A DNA stretch of 64,000 nucleotides, taken from assembly GCA_013376995.1 (NCBI GenBank), contig JACAAZ010000018.1, positions 1 through 64,000 of the forward strand, written 5' to 3'. A program made the position numbers and the translations under genes. This document shows, one piece after another, positions 25,686 through 34,816 of this stretch. The first letter of the stretch is position 1. Each line of letters opens with the position of its first letter. The notes beneath the pieces are model-generated. The model was not told the origin of the DNA. It searched no databases and saw only the letters and a list, made by a program, of their open reading frames with translations. This stretch comes from Bacteroidota bacterium (lineage in GTDB: Bacteria; Bacteroidota; Bacteroidia; Bacteroidales; UBA4417).

Positions 25686-27587
25686 ATGGAACAACATTTT
25701 GACCCCGGCAAAAACATGTATTTCCCATCGAAGGAAATATTAAAAAAAGCACATGTTAAAGACTATGATTCTCTGTATAAAAAATCTATAGAAGATCGGG
25801 AAGGATTTTGGGCGGCGGAAGCCAAAAAACTTGAGTGGTATAAGAAATGGGATAAAGTATTGGATGATAGCAATAAGCCCTTTTATAAGTGGTTTACCGG
25901 CGGCCGGATCAATATTGTTCATAATGCCCTTGATCGCCACCAGAAGAATGAAACGCGCAATAAGCTGGCAATCATCTGGGAAGGCGAACCCGGCGATTTA
26001 CGTACTTTCTCCTATCATGCGCTTAACAGGGAAGTCACCCGTTTTGCAAATGTTTTAAAGGCCATGGGTGCCAGGAAAGGTGAAGTCATTACCATTTATA
26101 TGCCCCAGATCCCGGAACTTGTAGTTGCCATGCTGGCATGTGCCAAAATTGGAGCTCCACATTCGGTAGTTTATGGAGGATTTAGTGTGGAGGCACTTGC
26201 TGAACGTATTGAAGATGCAAGAAGCCGCATACTCCTCACTGCTGATGGCGGATTCAGGAGAGGAAAGCCAAGCCACCTTAAGAAGATAGCAGATGAAGCC
26301 ATGCAGCGCTCCGCAACCATTGAAGTATGCATCACCGTAAAGAGAACCGGGGAAGAATGCTACATGGAGAATGACAGGGATTTCTGGTATCATGACCTGA
26401 TGGGCATGCCAATAGCCAATTCCGGCTGCTGCACCGAGGAAACGGATGCCGAGGATCCGTTATTCATCCTCTATACTTCAGGTACTACAGGAAAACCAAA
26501 GGGTTTGGTTCATACCCATGGCGGATATGCAGTATATACTGCAACAACCCATAAATATGTTTTCGATATCAAACCGGAGGACCGCTGGTGGTGTGCTGCA
26601 GACCCTGGATGGATTACAGGCCACAGCTATATAGTATATGGGCCGTTGATCAATGGAGCTACTATAATGATGTATGAGGGAGCTCCTAATCACCCATATC
26701 CAAATCGTTGGTGGTCGATTGTTGAAAAATACGGTATTAATATACTCTATACTTCTCCTACTGCCATCAGAGGATTAATGCGTTTTGGTGCGTCGTGGGC
26801 CGACAGGCACAACCTGAGATCCTTAAGGCTCCTGGGATCTGTGGGTGAACCTATAAACCCTGAAGCATGGAAATGGTATTACGAGGTTATCGGTCAAAGC
26901 AGGTGCCCGATTATGGATACCTGGTGGCAAACAGAGACAGGAGGATTTATGATCACTCCCCTCCCGATAACTCCTTTAAAACCCGGATCAGCAACCAAGC
27001 CTTTTTTCGGTAATGAAATCGGGGTGGTGGATGATGCCGGTAATGAAGTTAAACAGGGAGAAGAAGGAACATTGGTTATTAAGAATCCCTGGCCGGGAAT
27101 GGCCAGGACAATCCTGAATGACCCAAACCGTTTTGTCGAAAAATATTGGGAAAAATACAGCAAGCAGGGCTGGTACCTTGCTGGTGATTCAGCGCGTGTA
27201 GATGAAGATGGCTACTTCTGGATCATAGGCCGTATTGATGATGTGATCAAGGTTAGCGGATACAGGTTAGGTTCCGCTGAAATTGAGAGCGCCCTGGTTA
27301 GCCACCCTGCAGTTTCAGAAGCTGCTGCCATAGGACTTCCGGATGAATTAAGAGGGAATATAATTCATACAACCGTGGTACTCAGGCAAAATTTTGTTCC
27401 GAGTGCAGCACTGGCTGACGAATTGAAAACACATGTGGAAAAGGAAATCGGCCCTATAGCAAGGCCTGCATTTGTTGAATTTGCAGATTCCCTGCCCAAA
27501 ACACGCTCCGGCAAAATCATGCGTAGGGTTCTCAAAGCGCGCGCGCTTGGACAAGATACCGGGGATTTAACTACCCTGGAAGAATAA
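25686..27587 (+). CDS. acs: Acetyl-CoA synthetase (AMP-forming)
   Basis: 633 residues. It activates acetate to acetyl-CoA through acetyl-AMP in the cytosol. Motifs are the nucleotide loop YTSGTTGKPKG, the acetate-site region DPGWITGHSYIVYGPL, TWWQTETGG, the hinge motif DDVIKVSGYRLG, and PKTRSGKIMRR with the catalytic, acetylation-prone lysine K610. Length is normal. It is 48 bases after ctaB and may be read through from the respiratory block; a long hairpin follows. Confidence 0.96.
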   Translation: MEQHFDPGKNMYFPSKEILKKAHVKDYDSLYKKSIEDREGFWAAEAKKLEWYKKWDKVLDDSNKPFYKWFTGGRINIVHNALDRHQKNETRNKLAIIWEGEPGDLRTFSYHALNREVTRFANVLKAMGARKGEVITIYMPQIPELVVAMLACAKIGAPHSVVYGGFSVEALAERIEDARSRILLTADGGFRRGKPSHLKKIADEAMQRSATIEVCITVKRTGEECYMENDRDFWYHDLMGMPIANSGCCTEETDAEDPLFILYTSGTTGKPKGLVHTHGGYAVYTATTHKYVFDIKPEDRWWCAADPGWITGHSYIVYGPLINGATIMMYEGAPNHPYPNRWWSIVEKYGINILYTSPTAIRGLMRFGASWADRHNLRSLRLLGSVGEPINPEAWKWYYEVIGQSRCPIMDTWWQTETGGFMITPLPITPLKPGSATKPFFGNEIGVVDDAGNEVKQGEEGTLVIKNPWPGMARTILNDPNRFVEKYWEKYSKQGWYLAGDSARVDEDGYFWIIGRIDDVIKVSGYRLGSAEIESALVSHPAVSEAAAIGLPDELRGNIIHTTVVLRQNFVPSAALADELKTHVEKEIGPIARPAFVEFADSLPKTRSGKIMRRVLKARALGQDTGDLTTLEE

Positions 27588-27593
27588 TAGAGT

Positions 27594-27641
27594 TCCTTTT
27601 TATTGTCGGGGTGACTATATTCACCCCGACAATAAAAAGGA
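27594..27641. terminator. 21-bp perfect inverted repeat after acs
   Basis: Arms 27594-27614 and 27621-27641 (core GTCGGGGTGA / TCACCCCGAC) flank a six-base loop. It begins seven bases past the acs stop, so it most likely ends the long respiratory/acs transcript. Unusually, the U-tract equivalent is part of the stem and no T-run follows, so it may work as an RNA 3'-end stabiliser as much as a terminator. Confidence 0.7.
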
Positions 27642-27646
27642 AAATG

Positions 27647-27654
27647 TACCTTTG
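27647..27654 (+). promoter_or_regulatory. -7 box TACCTTTG upstream of HMA lipoprotein
   Basis: Exact match to TAnnTTTG, 26 bases before the start at 27680 and directly after the acs hairpin. The -33 position falls within the hairpin arm and shows no TTTG. Confidence 0.55.
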
Positions 27655-27679
27655 CAAACCAATCTAAAAACTACAAAAA

Positions 27680-28027
27680 ATGAAAACTCTGATAAGTATC
27701 CTTTTCGTTTCTTTTCTCGCTTTTTCATGTTCATCCAATTCCAGTAAGCCAGTGCAGGCTGCTACCAGTGCCGTTTCCGTTACCAATAAAACTATCAACC
27801 TGGCAGTTGATGGCATGACATGTACCGGCTGTGAAAATACAATTAAAGAGGCTGTCGGTAAGGTTGCCGGAGTTAGCGAAGTAACAGCATCGCATACCGA
27901 AGGGCTTGCAGTTGTTAAATACGACTCAACCAAGACCAATGTTAAGACCATCAGCGATGCTATAACAGAAGCCGGGTATACAGTTACAGGAGAAAAGAAA
28001 GCATCAGCTCCTCCATCTGGCAATTGA
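27680..28027 (+). CDS. Heavy-metal-associated (HMA) domain lipoprotein
   Basis: 115 residues. A lipoprotein signal (lipobox ending LAFSC, C17) leads through a short Ser/Ala linker to one HMA domain (about 38-105) with the metal-binding pair C48/C51 in GMTCTGC. The domain binds soft metals, usually Cu(I), in chaperones and P-type ATPases. As a surface- or periplasm-anchored single domain near the oxidase and sco genes it might handle copper outside the cytoplasm, but that link is inferred from proximity only. It has its own promoter box. Confidence 0.88.
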   Translation: MKTLISILFVSFLAFSCSSNSSKPVQAATSAVSVTNKTINLAVDGMTCTGCENTIKEAVGKVAGVSEVTASHTEGLAVVKYDSTKTNVKTISDAITEAGYTVTGEKKASAPPSGN

Positions 28028-28177
28028 TTTGCCTTTCAAATTGTGTATGCTGATTATACTGCTCGGGCAAGAGTAACAAGCAATTGTTTTCTACCATTTT
28101 GTAAGCATTGCATTTTCAGTCGAGGCTGCCAAAATTTCAGTCTTTCATCTTGGAATAGTTATTGAACTCTTCCAGGA

Positions 28178-29170
28178 ATGAACGAATCTCCATTCAACAC
28201 TCAATTCCTTTCCAGCTCCGACAAGCAACTCCTTGATGCCTATTCAATTACTGTCAGCGGAGTGGTAAAAAACGCTTACCATGCAGTTGTACATGTCAAG
28301 GTAATAAAATCTGTCACAGACCCAAGGACAAAGCAGAATTCGGATCAGCCTGGTTCAGGCTCAGGATTCGTAATTTCTTCGGATGGGTTTATTATAACCA
28401 ACCATCATGTAATTGATAATTCAGTTAAGATCAGGGCCGCTTTTTCTGATGGCTCGGAAATGGATGCAGAACTTATTGGAACAGACCCATCGACGGATAT
28501 AGCTGTACTGAAGGTTTATGATGGCGAACTGAAGCCTTTGCTTTTTGCCAATTCTGATCAGCTGGAACCCGGGCAGATCGCCATTGCCATTGGTAACCCT
28601 ATGGGGCTACAGCATACTGTTACTGCCGGTGTTGTAAGTGCCACAGGCCGTTCACTCAGGGCGAGCAATGGCAGGATGATCGATGACATTATCCAGACGG
28701 ATGCGGCGCTCAATCCAGGTAATAGTGGCGGTCCCCTGGTGAATTCCGAAGGCAAGGTCATTGGTGTCAATACTGCGGTAATAGCAGCGGCACAGGGCCT
28801 TTGCTTTGCTGTATCTTCCAACCTGGCTGCTTACATTGCCGGGCAACTGATCCTTCATGGCAAGGTAAAACGCGCTCAAATTGGAGTTGCAGCCCAATCA
28901 GTAACCTTAACCCAACGAATGATCTCCGCCAACCAACTCAAACGAAATATGGGAGTTTATGTATTTGAGATCCTGAAAAGTGCAGGGATAAGAAATGAAC
29001 AGCTGAACATTGGGGATATTATCGTGGAGTTCGACGGACAAGCGGTTTCGAGCATTGATAATTTGCATAAATATTTGAAAGAGGACACCATTGGCAAATC
29101 CATCGAAATTGGTATACTTCGGAATGGAAGAAGACAAGCTGTCAGTGTTGTTCCCGGTGAATTAAAATAA
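28178..29170 (+). CDS. HtrA/DegP-like serine protease, apparently cytosolic
   Basis: 330 residues. A trypsin-like S1C protease domain has an intact triad H77 (ITNHHVID), D107 (STDIAVL) and S183 (GNSGGP), plus one C-terminal PDZ domain (about 230-325, GDIIVEFDGQAV). Unlike most HtrA proteins it has no signal peptide or membrane helix: the protein opens with a polar MNESPFNTQF. It is therefore probably cytoplasmic, or exported by another route. A second, exported two-PDZ DegP lies at 61980-63440. Confidence 0.9.
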   Translation: MNESPFNTQFLSSSDKQLLDAYSITVSGVVKNAYHAVVHVKVIKSVTDPRTKQNSDQPGSGSGFVISSDGFIITNHHVIDNSVKIRAAFSDGSEMDAELIGTDPSTDIAVLKVYDGELKPLLFANSDQLEPGQIAIAIGNPMGLQHTVTAGVVSATGRSLRASNGRMIDDIIQTDAALNPGNSGGPLVNSEGKVIGVNTAVIAAAQGLCFAVSSNLAAYIAGQLILHGKVKRAQIGVAAQSVTLTQRMISANQLKRNMGVYVFEILKSAGIRNEQLNIGDIIVEFDGQAVSSIDNLHKYLKEDTIGKSIEIGILRNGRRQAVSVVPGELK

Positions 29171-29294
29171 GAATACTTTATTAAGCATGAACTTTCTCTT
29201 TTCGGGAAGTTCTGCGTGCAGGTTCATTTCGATTGCTCCCATATACAAGATAAAACTTTATTACACATTTTACAAAGTTTCATTGTAATATTCA

Positions 29295-29324
29295 TTTGTT
29301 CGGATTATGAAATGAGTAGATTTG
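29295..29324 (+). promoter_or_regulatory. Promoter: TTTG / TAGATTTG
   Basis: TTTG at 29295-29298 and TAGATTTG at 29317-29324 match the Bacteroidota -33 and -7 elements with an 18-base spacer. They sit 26 bases before the start of the large secreted protein at 29350. Confidence 0.65.
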
Positions 29325-29349
29325 CAGAACTATTCTAAAGACCTCTGCC

Positions 29350-32300
29350 ATGAGAATATATATTTCTTGCTCAATTCTAGTCATATTTCTTCTTTCAGCT
29401 TCTGCCTCATTCTCGCAATCAACAAGTCCCGTTGCACTTCAGGATACAGCAAAGTACCCCTACTGGATACAGATGATGCAAGATCCATCCAGCAATTTCT
29501 TCGCTACACAAAAAGCATTCAATACCTATTGGCAAGACCGGAAGATTACCAAAGGTTGCGGGTGGAAGCCCTTCAAACGCTGGGAAAATTACATGCATAC
29601 GCGTGTAAGTCCCAACGGAGATATTCCTTCGCCTGACTACACATTGAAAACCATAAATGCATACTACCAGCAAAAAGATGCATCCCTCTCCCTTGCTGGT
29701 AACTGGATAAGCCAGGGCCCATTTGACCTGCCGGCTGATAAGGGTTATAAAGGCTTGGGTAGAGTCAATACAATAGCCTTTCATCCCACTGACCAAAACA
29801 CCATTTATGTTGGTGCGCCATCAGGTGGATGCTGGGTGACGACTGTAGGAGGAAATAACTGGACTACCACAACGGATATGCTTCCAACCCTTGGGGTATC
29901 CGGAATTGCTATTGATCCTTTAAATCCATCAACAATTTATATTGGAACCGGTGATCGTGATGCCGGAGATGCACCTGGAATGGGTGTTATGAAAAGTACT
30001 GATAACGGGCAAACCTGGGCATTTGCAAATACAGGCATGGGTAATGCTACCGTTGCCAAACTGCTTATCCATCCAACCAATCCACTTGTGATTTATGCTG
30101 CTACATCAACAGGCATTTACAAATCAATTGACGGGGCAGCGAATTGGGAAAGAAAAACAACGATTGGATTTAAGGATATAACATTTAAACCAAATTCAAC
30201 CACTATTCTTTATGGTGCCAGCGGCGGAAATTTTTATCGTTCCACAGATTCGGGAGAAAACTGGTATCAAATCACAGCAGGACTTCCCAGCGCTTCAAGG
30301 GGAGTAATTGGTGTTACGCCTGCAGACCCACAAATGGTTTATTTTCTGCTTACCAATAGTGATAATAGTTACAGGGGAGTATATCGTTCAACTGACGGAG
30401 GAAATATATTCGCCCAACGCTCAGTTTCACCAAACATTATGGATTGGTCCTGCGATGGTAGCGGAACAGGTGGTCAAGCCTGGTATGACCTGGCAATTGC
30501 TGTAGACCCGGTTAATCCTAATATTATTTATTCAGGTGGTGTGGATGTATGGAAATCAACCGATGGCGGTGTATTCTGGCAAATTAATGCGCATTGGTAC
30601 GGTGGATGCAGCGTTCCAGCAGTCCATGCTGATCAACATTTTTTCGCCTTTAACCCGTTGAATAACAGGCTATATATAGGCAATGACGGGGGTATCTACT
30701 GGACTGATAACGGAGGCAGCAGCTGGAATGAGATCAGCAGCGGCCTTGCAATAAGCCAGCCTTATAAACTAGGACAGAGTGCAACTATTGATGACCTGGT
30801 TGCTAACGGGTACCAGGATAATGGCACTTCTCTTTTTGACAATGGAACCTGGTATGCAATTGGTGGTGGTGATGGAATGGAGTGTGCCATTGATTTTATT
30901 GATCCAACATACAGGTATACAACCGTCTATTATGGCTCCATCAATCGGGTACATAACCTTGAAAACCAGGGAACCATAGCCGGCAAAGGGGTAAATGGTA
31001 TTGATGAAGACGGAGCCTGGGTTACACCCTTTCTAATAGATGAACAGGATCCAAACTCTATGTTCATTGGGTATAAAAATGTCTGGCGTTCTGATAATAT
31101 TAAAGCTTCTTCAGCTGCATCCGTTAAATGGAAGAAGATCTCCAACATCAATACCGCAAACCTGGAAGTACTCGAGCAATCTCCTGTCAATACCAATATA
31201 TTGTATGCATCAAGTGCCGGCAGCCTTTATTTATCTACCAATGCAAAATCCGAATTTCCCAGCTGGCTTAATATTTCAGGCAACCTCCCGGCAGCAGGGA
31301 CAATTACCGCTATTGAAGCCCATCCATACGAAGAAAACACAGTATATCTTACCCAGGCAAACAAGGTTTTTAAGTCCACTGACAGAGGTTCAAACTGGGT
31401 AAACATATCCGGAACTCTTCCCAACATACATATTAGTACGATAGTATACTACAAGCATAGCCAGGAAGGGCTTTATGTCGGAACTGATGCCGGGGTTTTT
31501 TATCGAGAAAATGGAATGAATGACTGGATACCATTTACTACAGGTCTTCCTGCCAATGCAAGAGTTACAGAACTCGAGATTTACAATGATTCGATTTCAC
31601 CGGCTGCTGACAGGATCAAGGCTGCAACATACGGTAGGGGAATGTGGAAATCAGATATGTATGTAAACACCCCGGTTGCTGATTTTTCAGCAGATAAATT
31701 GCTAATTCCTGTTGGTTGTGCTGTTAATTTCAAAGATCTGTCATCCGGAGTGCCCTCCGAATGGAACTGGTCTTTCCCTGGCGCCAGTCCTTCAAGTTCA
31801 TCAGCTAAAAACCCTTCTAACATAACGTATACAGCAGCGGGCGTATATAATGTTCAACTGATTTCGGGTAACCAGGTTGGGTCTGATACGATTCTCAAGA
31901 CCGGCTATATCGTCGTCAGTGATACCTTGAAACCGCAGGTTGGCTTTACAGCTAACCCAAAGGTACTGTGCAATCCTTTTGAGATTGTTGCTTTAACGGA
32001 TACATCCAGGTATTGTCCTGGTTCCTGGGAATGGCTAATTACTCCTAACACTTTTAATTTCGTTAATGGAACATCAATGAATTCGCAGAACCCCCAGGTT
32101 CAATTTACATCAAATGGAAATTACAGCGTTCAACTCACTGTAACGAATTCTAATGGCAATGCTACAGTCAGCAAACAGGACTACCTGGTTGTAGGAGGAT
32201 ATCTCCTTCCCTTCTCTGAAGACTTCGAATCTGCTTCCTTTGCATCAAAGAGTTGGGAAATTGAAAACCCGGATAATATGATTACCTGGGACCTGGCAAC

Positions 32301-33024
32301 TGTTTCAGGAAATGAACCCGGGAATATTGCAGCGAGAATGAATTTCTTTGATTATTCAGTTCCTCCAGGACGAAGAGACAGGCTGATCACCCCTGCACTT
32401 GATTTTACCGGCACTGATCCAGTTTTCATGACATTTGAGCATGCATATGCAAGCCGGTATACATCCTTTTCCGATTCACTGATTATCCTGATCTCCGAAG
32501 ATTGCGGTATTTCATGGGAACGGATTTTTGCTGCTGGTGAAAAGGGACAGGGAACGTTTGCCACAGTCCCAAAACAGACTACGCTATTCATTCCTTCCAG
32601 TGCTGATGACTGGTGTGGAGGTGGATGGGGCAGTTCATGCTACCTGCTTGATTTAACCCATTATGCAAACAGGCCCCAGATCAAAATTGCATTTGAATCG
32701 TACAATCGTTATGGGAATGACCTTTATGTAGATAATATTAATATCTCAAGGACTACAAACCTTCCCTTGCTATCTCCAGGTTCCCTGGTTCACTTGTTTC
32801 CAAATCCTTCAAAGGGATTTGTAACTCTCTCAAGCGAACAACCTGTTGAGAAATTATCGGTGAAGTTGCAGAATCTATTTGGAGAGACGGTCTATAACAA
32901 TTCTTATCCTGCCTCTTCATCTTTAAATGAGAGCATAGATTTAACTAATCTTCCAAAAGGAATTTATGTGTTCCGGATTGCAGGAGAGCATATACAGCAA
33001 AATTTGAAAATCATAATAGATTAA
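29350..33024 (+). CDS. Large secreted Asp-box/sortilin-like and PKD protein with T9SS sorting domain
   Basis: 1224 residues. A signal peptide (about 1-22, ending ASFSQ) leads to a long beta-propeller-like region (about 110-760) with many Asp-box motifs of the form STDGG..W (for example STDNGQTW, STDSGENW, STDRGSNW), as in sialidase/sortilin-type repeats. Two PKD domains follow (about 770-860 and 865-955), then a beta-sandwich-like segment with aromatic and cysteine residues. A C-terminal type IX secretion sorting domain (last ~80 residues, FPNPSKGFVTLSS...LPKGIYVFRI) completes it. Expected location: cell surface or secreted. No catalytic residues are evident; a binding or structural role, or a sialidase-fold hydrolase, are both possible. 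Confidence 0.9.
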   Translation: MRIYISCSILVIFLLSASASFSQSTSPVALQDTAKYPYWIQMMQDPSSNFFATQKAFNTYWQDRKITKGCGWKPFKRWENYMHTRVSPNGDIPSPDYTLKTINAYYQQKDASLSLAGNWISQGPFDLPADKGYKGLGRVNTIAFHPTDQNTIYVGAPSGGCWVTTVGGNNWTTTTDMLPTLGVSGIAIDPLNPSTIYIGTGDRDAGDAPGMGVMKSTDNGQTWAFANTGMGNATVAKLLIHPTNPLVIYAATSTGIYKSIDGAANWERKTTIGFKDITFKPNSTTILYGASGGNFYRSTDSGENWYQITAGLPSASRGVIGVTPADPQMVYFLLTNSDNSYRGVYRSTDGGNIFAQRSVSPNIMDWSCDGSGTGGQAWYDLAIAVDPVNPNIIYSGGVDVWKSTDGGVFWQINAHWYGGCSVPAVHADQHFFAFNPLNNRLYIGNDGGIYWTDNGGSSWNEISSGLAISQPYKLGQSATIDDLVANGYQDNGTSLFDNGTWYAIGGGDGMECAIDFIDPTYRYTTVYYGSINRVHNLENQGTIAGKGVNGIDEDGAWVTPFLIDEQDPNSMFIGYKNVWRSDNIKASSAASVKWKKISNINTANLEVLEQSPVNTNILYASSAGSLYLSTNAKSEFPSWLNISGNLPAAGTITAIEAHPYEENTVYLTQANKVFKSTDRGSNWVNISGTLPNIHISTIVYYKHSQEGLYVGTDAGVFYRENGMNDWIPFTTGLPANARVTELEIYNDSISPAADRIKAATYGRGMWKSDMYVNTPVADFSADKLLIPVGCAVNFKDLSSGVPSEWNWSFPGASPSSSSAKNPSNITYTAAGVYNVQLISGNQVGSDTILKTGYIVVSDTLKPQVGFTANPKVLCNPFEIVALTDTSRYCPGSWEWLITPNTFNFVNGTSMNSQNPQVQFTSNGNYSVQLTVTNSNGNATVSKQDYLVVGGYLLPFSEDFESASFASKSWEIENPDNMITWDLATVSGNEPGNIAARMNFFDYSVPPGRRDRLITPALDFTGTDPVFMTFEHAYASRYTSFSDSLIILISEDCGISWERIFAAGEKGQGTFATVPKQTTLFIPSSADDWCGGGWGSSCYLLDLTHYANRPQIKIAFESYNRYGNDLYVDNINISRTTNLPLLSPGSLVHLFPNPSKGFVTLSSEQPVEKLSVKLQNLFGETVYNNSYPASSSLNESIDLTNLPKGIYVFRIAGEHIQQNLKIIID

Positions 33025-33066
33025 TATTTAATTAATTACTAATAAACCTGACAGGTTTAACAAAAA

Positions 33067-33777
33067 ATGTACCTTTTTTATATTCCCCATATAGATTCTT
33101 CAATCCTACCCTGTGAATCCAACCTGGATCCAGAAGAGTCTTACCATTGCATCAAAGTACTTCGAATGCGAACTGGCAGTGCATTAAAACTTACCGATGG
33201 ACAGGGTAACCTCTTTGATGCAGTAGTAGTGACTGATGACCCTAAACGTTGTACTGTTGAGGTTCAGTCAGTTACCCGGCAGGAAAAGAAAGGCTTCTAC
33301 CTGCACCTGGCTGTAGCACCAACCAAAAATATTGACCGTTTCGAATGGTTCATTGAAAAAGCTACAGAAATTGGCGTTGATGAAATTACCCCCCTTATCG
33401 GTGAGTTTTCCGAACGTACTAAAGTGCGTACTGACAGGCTTCAGAAAATTCTTGTTTCCGCGATGAAGCAATCAATGAATCTCTACCTGCCAATTCTAAA
33501 TGAACCAGTCAGATTTAAAGAAGTATTAATGAAACGATTTGAAGGCCAGAAGTTCATTGGTTATGTTGAAGAACAACAGGACCTTCTCCTTAGAGATGCC
33601 TATACTGAAGGATCTGATGCAATGATCCTCATTGGTCCTGAAGGTGATTTCAGCAAAAAAGAGGTTGCATTGGCAATTGATTCAGGATTTACAGCCATCA
33701 GTCTTGGCAATTCCAGGCTGCGTACCGAAACAGCAGGTGTAGTTGCATGTATGACCATTAACCTTCTGAATCAATAG
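33067..33777 (+). CDS. rsmE: 16S rRNA m3U1498 methyltransferase
   Basis: 236 residues, SPOUT-class RsmE. An N-terminal PUA-like RNA-binding part (HCIKVLRMRTGSALKLTDG) is followed by the knotted methyltransferase domain with LIGPEGDFSKKE and the SAM-site signature LGNSRLRTETAG. It methylates U1498 in the small-subunit rRNA decoding region. The gene follows the secreted protein by 42 bases. Confidence 0.95.
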   Translation: MYLFYIPHIDSSILPCESNLDPEESYHCIKVLRMRTGSALKLTDGQGNLFDAVVVTDDPKRCTVEVQSVTRQEKKGFYLHLAVAPTKNIDRFEWFIEKATEIGVDEITPLIGEFSERTKVRTDRLQKILVSAMKQSMNLYLPILNEPVRFKEVLMKRFEGQKFIGYVEEQQDLLLRDAYTEGSDAMILIGPEGDFSKKEVALAIDSGFTAISLGNSRLRTETAGVVACMTINLLNQ

Positions 33778-33869
33778 GTCTTATCTTCATAGATATTTCA
33801 TCATTCTATTTAATGGGCTAATCAGATTTGTTCCAGATCTCTTTGAACATCCGCGAATTATCTGCGTCT

Positions 33870-33889
33870 GCCAGCTGACGGATCCGCGG
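33870..33889. repeat. Palindromic intergenic element (GCCAGCTGACGGATCCGCGG)
   Basis: Lies in the gap between rsmE and the DUF4159 gene. Its core CCAGCTGACGGATC is a near-palindrome on CAGCTG, related to the elements at 9413, 34761, 45985 and 56180 (shared GATCCGYCAG). Confidence 0.6.
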
Positions 33890-33946
33890 TACATTCTTCT
33901 TTTCACAGGAATCTATCCGAATTCAAATTGTCAGTTCCACATTTAG

Positions 33947-33954
33947 TACTTTTG
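33947..33954 (+). promoter_or_regulatory. -7 box TACTTTTG upstream of DUF4159 gene
   Basis: Exact match to TAnnTTTG, 27 bases before the start at 33981. An ATTG at 33927-33930 is a weak candidate for the -33 element. Confidence 0.5.
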
Positions 33955-33980
33955 CAGCAACTAACAACCGGATCCAAGTA

Positions 33981-34637
33981 ATGAAATATCTGTCCGCTAT
34001 TTTTGCTTTCTGCCTCATACTTATCAGTCTGAAAGGTAATGCCCAGACCTTCCAGGTGGCGCTGTTAAAATACAATGGTGGCGGGGACTGGTATGCAAAT
34101 CCAACCTCCCTAACTAACCTGGTCGATTTTTGCAATAAGAATATCAAAACCAACATTGATAAGGAATATGCCACTGTAGAGGTTGGAAGTGCTGAACTCT
34201 TCAACTATCCCTTCGTTCATATGACAGGCCATGGGAATGTAGTATTCAATGACCAGGAGGTGTCCAATCTGAGAGCTTATCTAATTGGCGGAGGATTTCT
34301 CCATATTTCGGATAATTACGGATTGGATAAGTTTATCAGGCCTCAGATGAAGAAGTTATTTCCAGAGCTGGACTTTGTAGAATTACCTTTTGATCATCCA
34401 ATCTATCACCAAAAATACAATTTTACAAACGGGCCACCAAAGATCCATGAGCACGACGGAAAACCCGCACAGGGTTTTGGTTTGATCTGGGAAGGAAGGC
34501 TGGTATGTTTCTATGATTACCAGTGCGACCTGGGGGATGGCTGGGAAGATCCTGATGTACATAAGGATTCACCTGAAACCAGGTTAAGGGCACTCCAGAT
34601 GGGAGCCAATATGATTCAGTTCGTGTTTACAAAATAG
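33981..34637 (+). CDS. DUF4159 domain protein, exported
   Basis: 218 residues. A cleavable signal peptide (about 1-20, ending GNAQT) is followed by the DUF4159 domain: LLKYNGGGDWYANPTSL near the start, then FVHMTGHG, LIGGGFLHISDNYG and ELPFDHPIYH, which resemble the glutamine-amidotransferase-like fold used by this family. In many Bacteroidota DUF4159 proteins accompany MoxR/BatA-type clusters, but none are adjacent here. The biochemical role is unknown. It has its own TAnnTTTG promoter box. Confidence 0.88.
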   Translation: MKYLSAIFAFCLILISLKGNAQTFQVALLKYNGGGDWYANPTSLTNLVDFCNKNIKTNIDKEYATVEVGSAELFNYPFVHMTGHGNVVFNDQEVSNLRAYLIGGGFLHISDNYGLDKFIRPQMKKLFPELDFVELPFDHPIYHQKYNFTNGPPKIHEHDGKPAQGFGLIWEGRLVCFYDYQCDLGDGWEDPDVHKDSPETRLRALQMGANMIQFVFTK

Positions 34638-34755
34638 CATCTGCCTTTGATTCTAAAAACAAGGAGGCGCTGATTACACTGATTATACTGATGTCCTATC
34701 CATCAATCCCTTTCTTCGGCCTTTGCACTTCGCCCTATGCGCTACACCTTTTCAG

Positions 34756-34776
34756 ACGCTGATCCGTCAGTTGACA
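34756..34776. repeat. Palindromic intergenic element (GATCCGTCAGTTGAC)
   Basis: GATCCGTCAG at 34761-34770 plus TTGAC is the reverse-complement form of the element at 33870. It sits between the convergent DUF4159 gene and valS. Confidence 0.5.
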
Positions 34777-34816
34777 TACTGATCTAACTGGTAATAAGGA
34801 TCAAAAAATAAAACTA

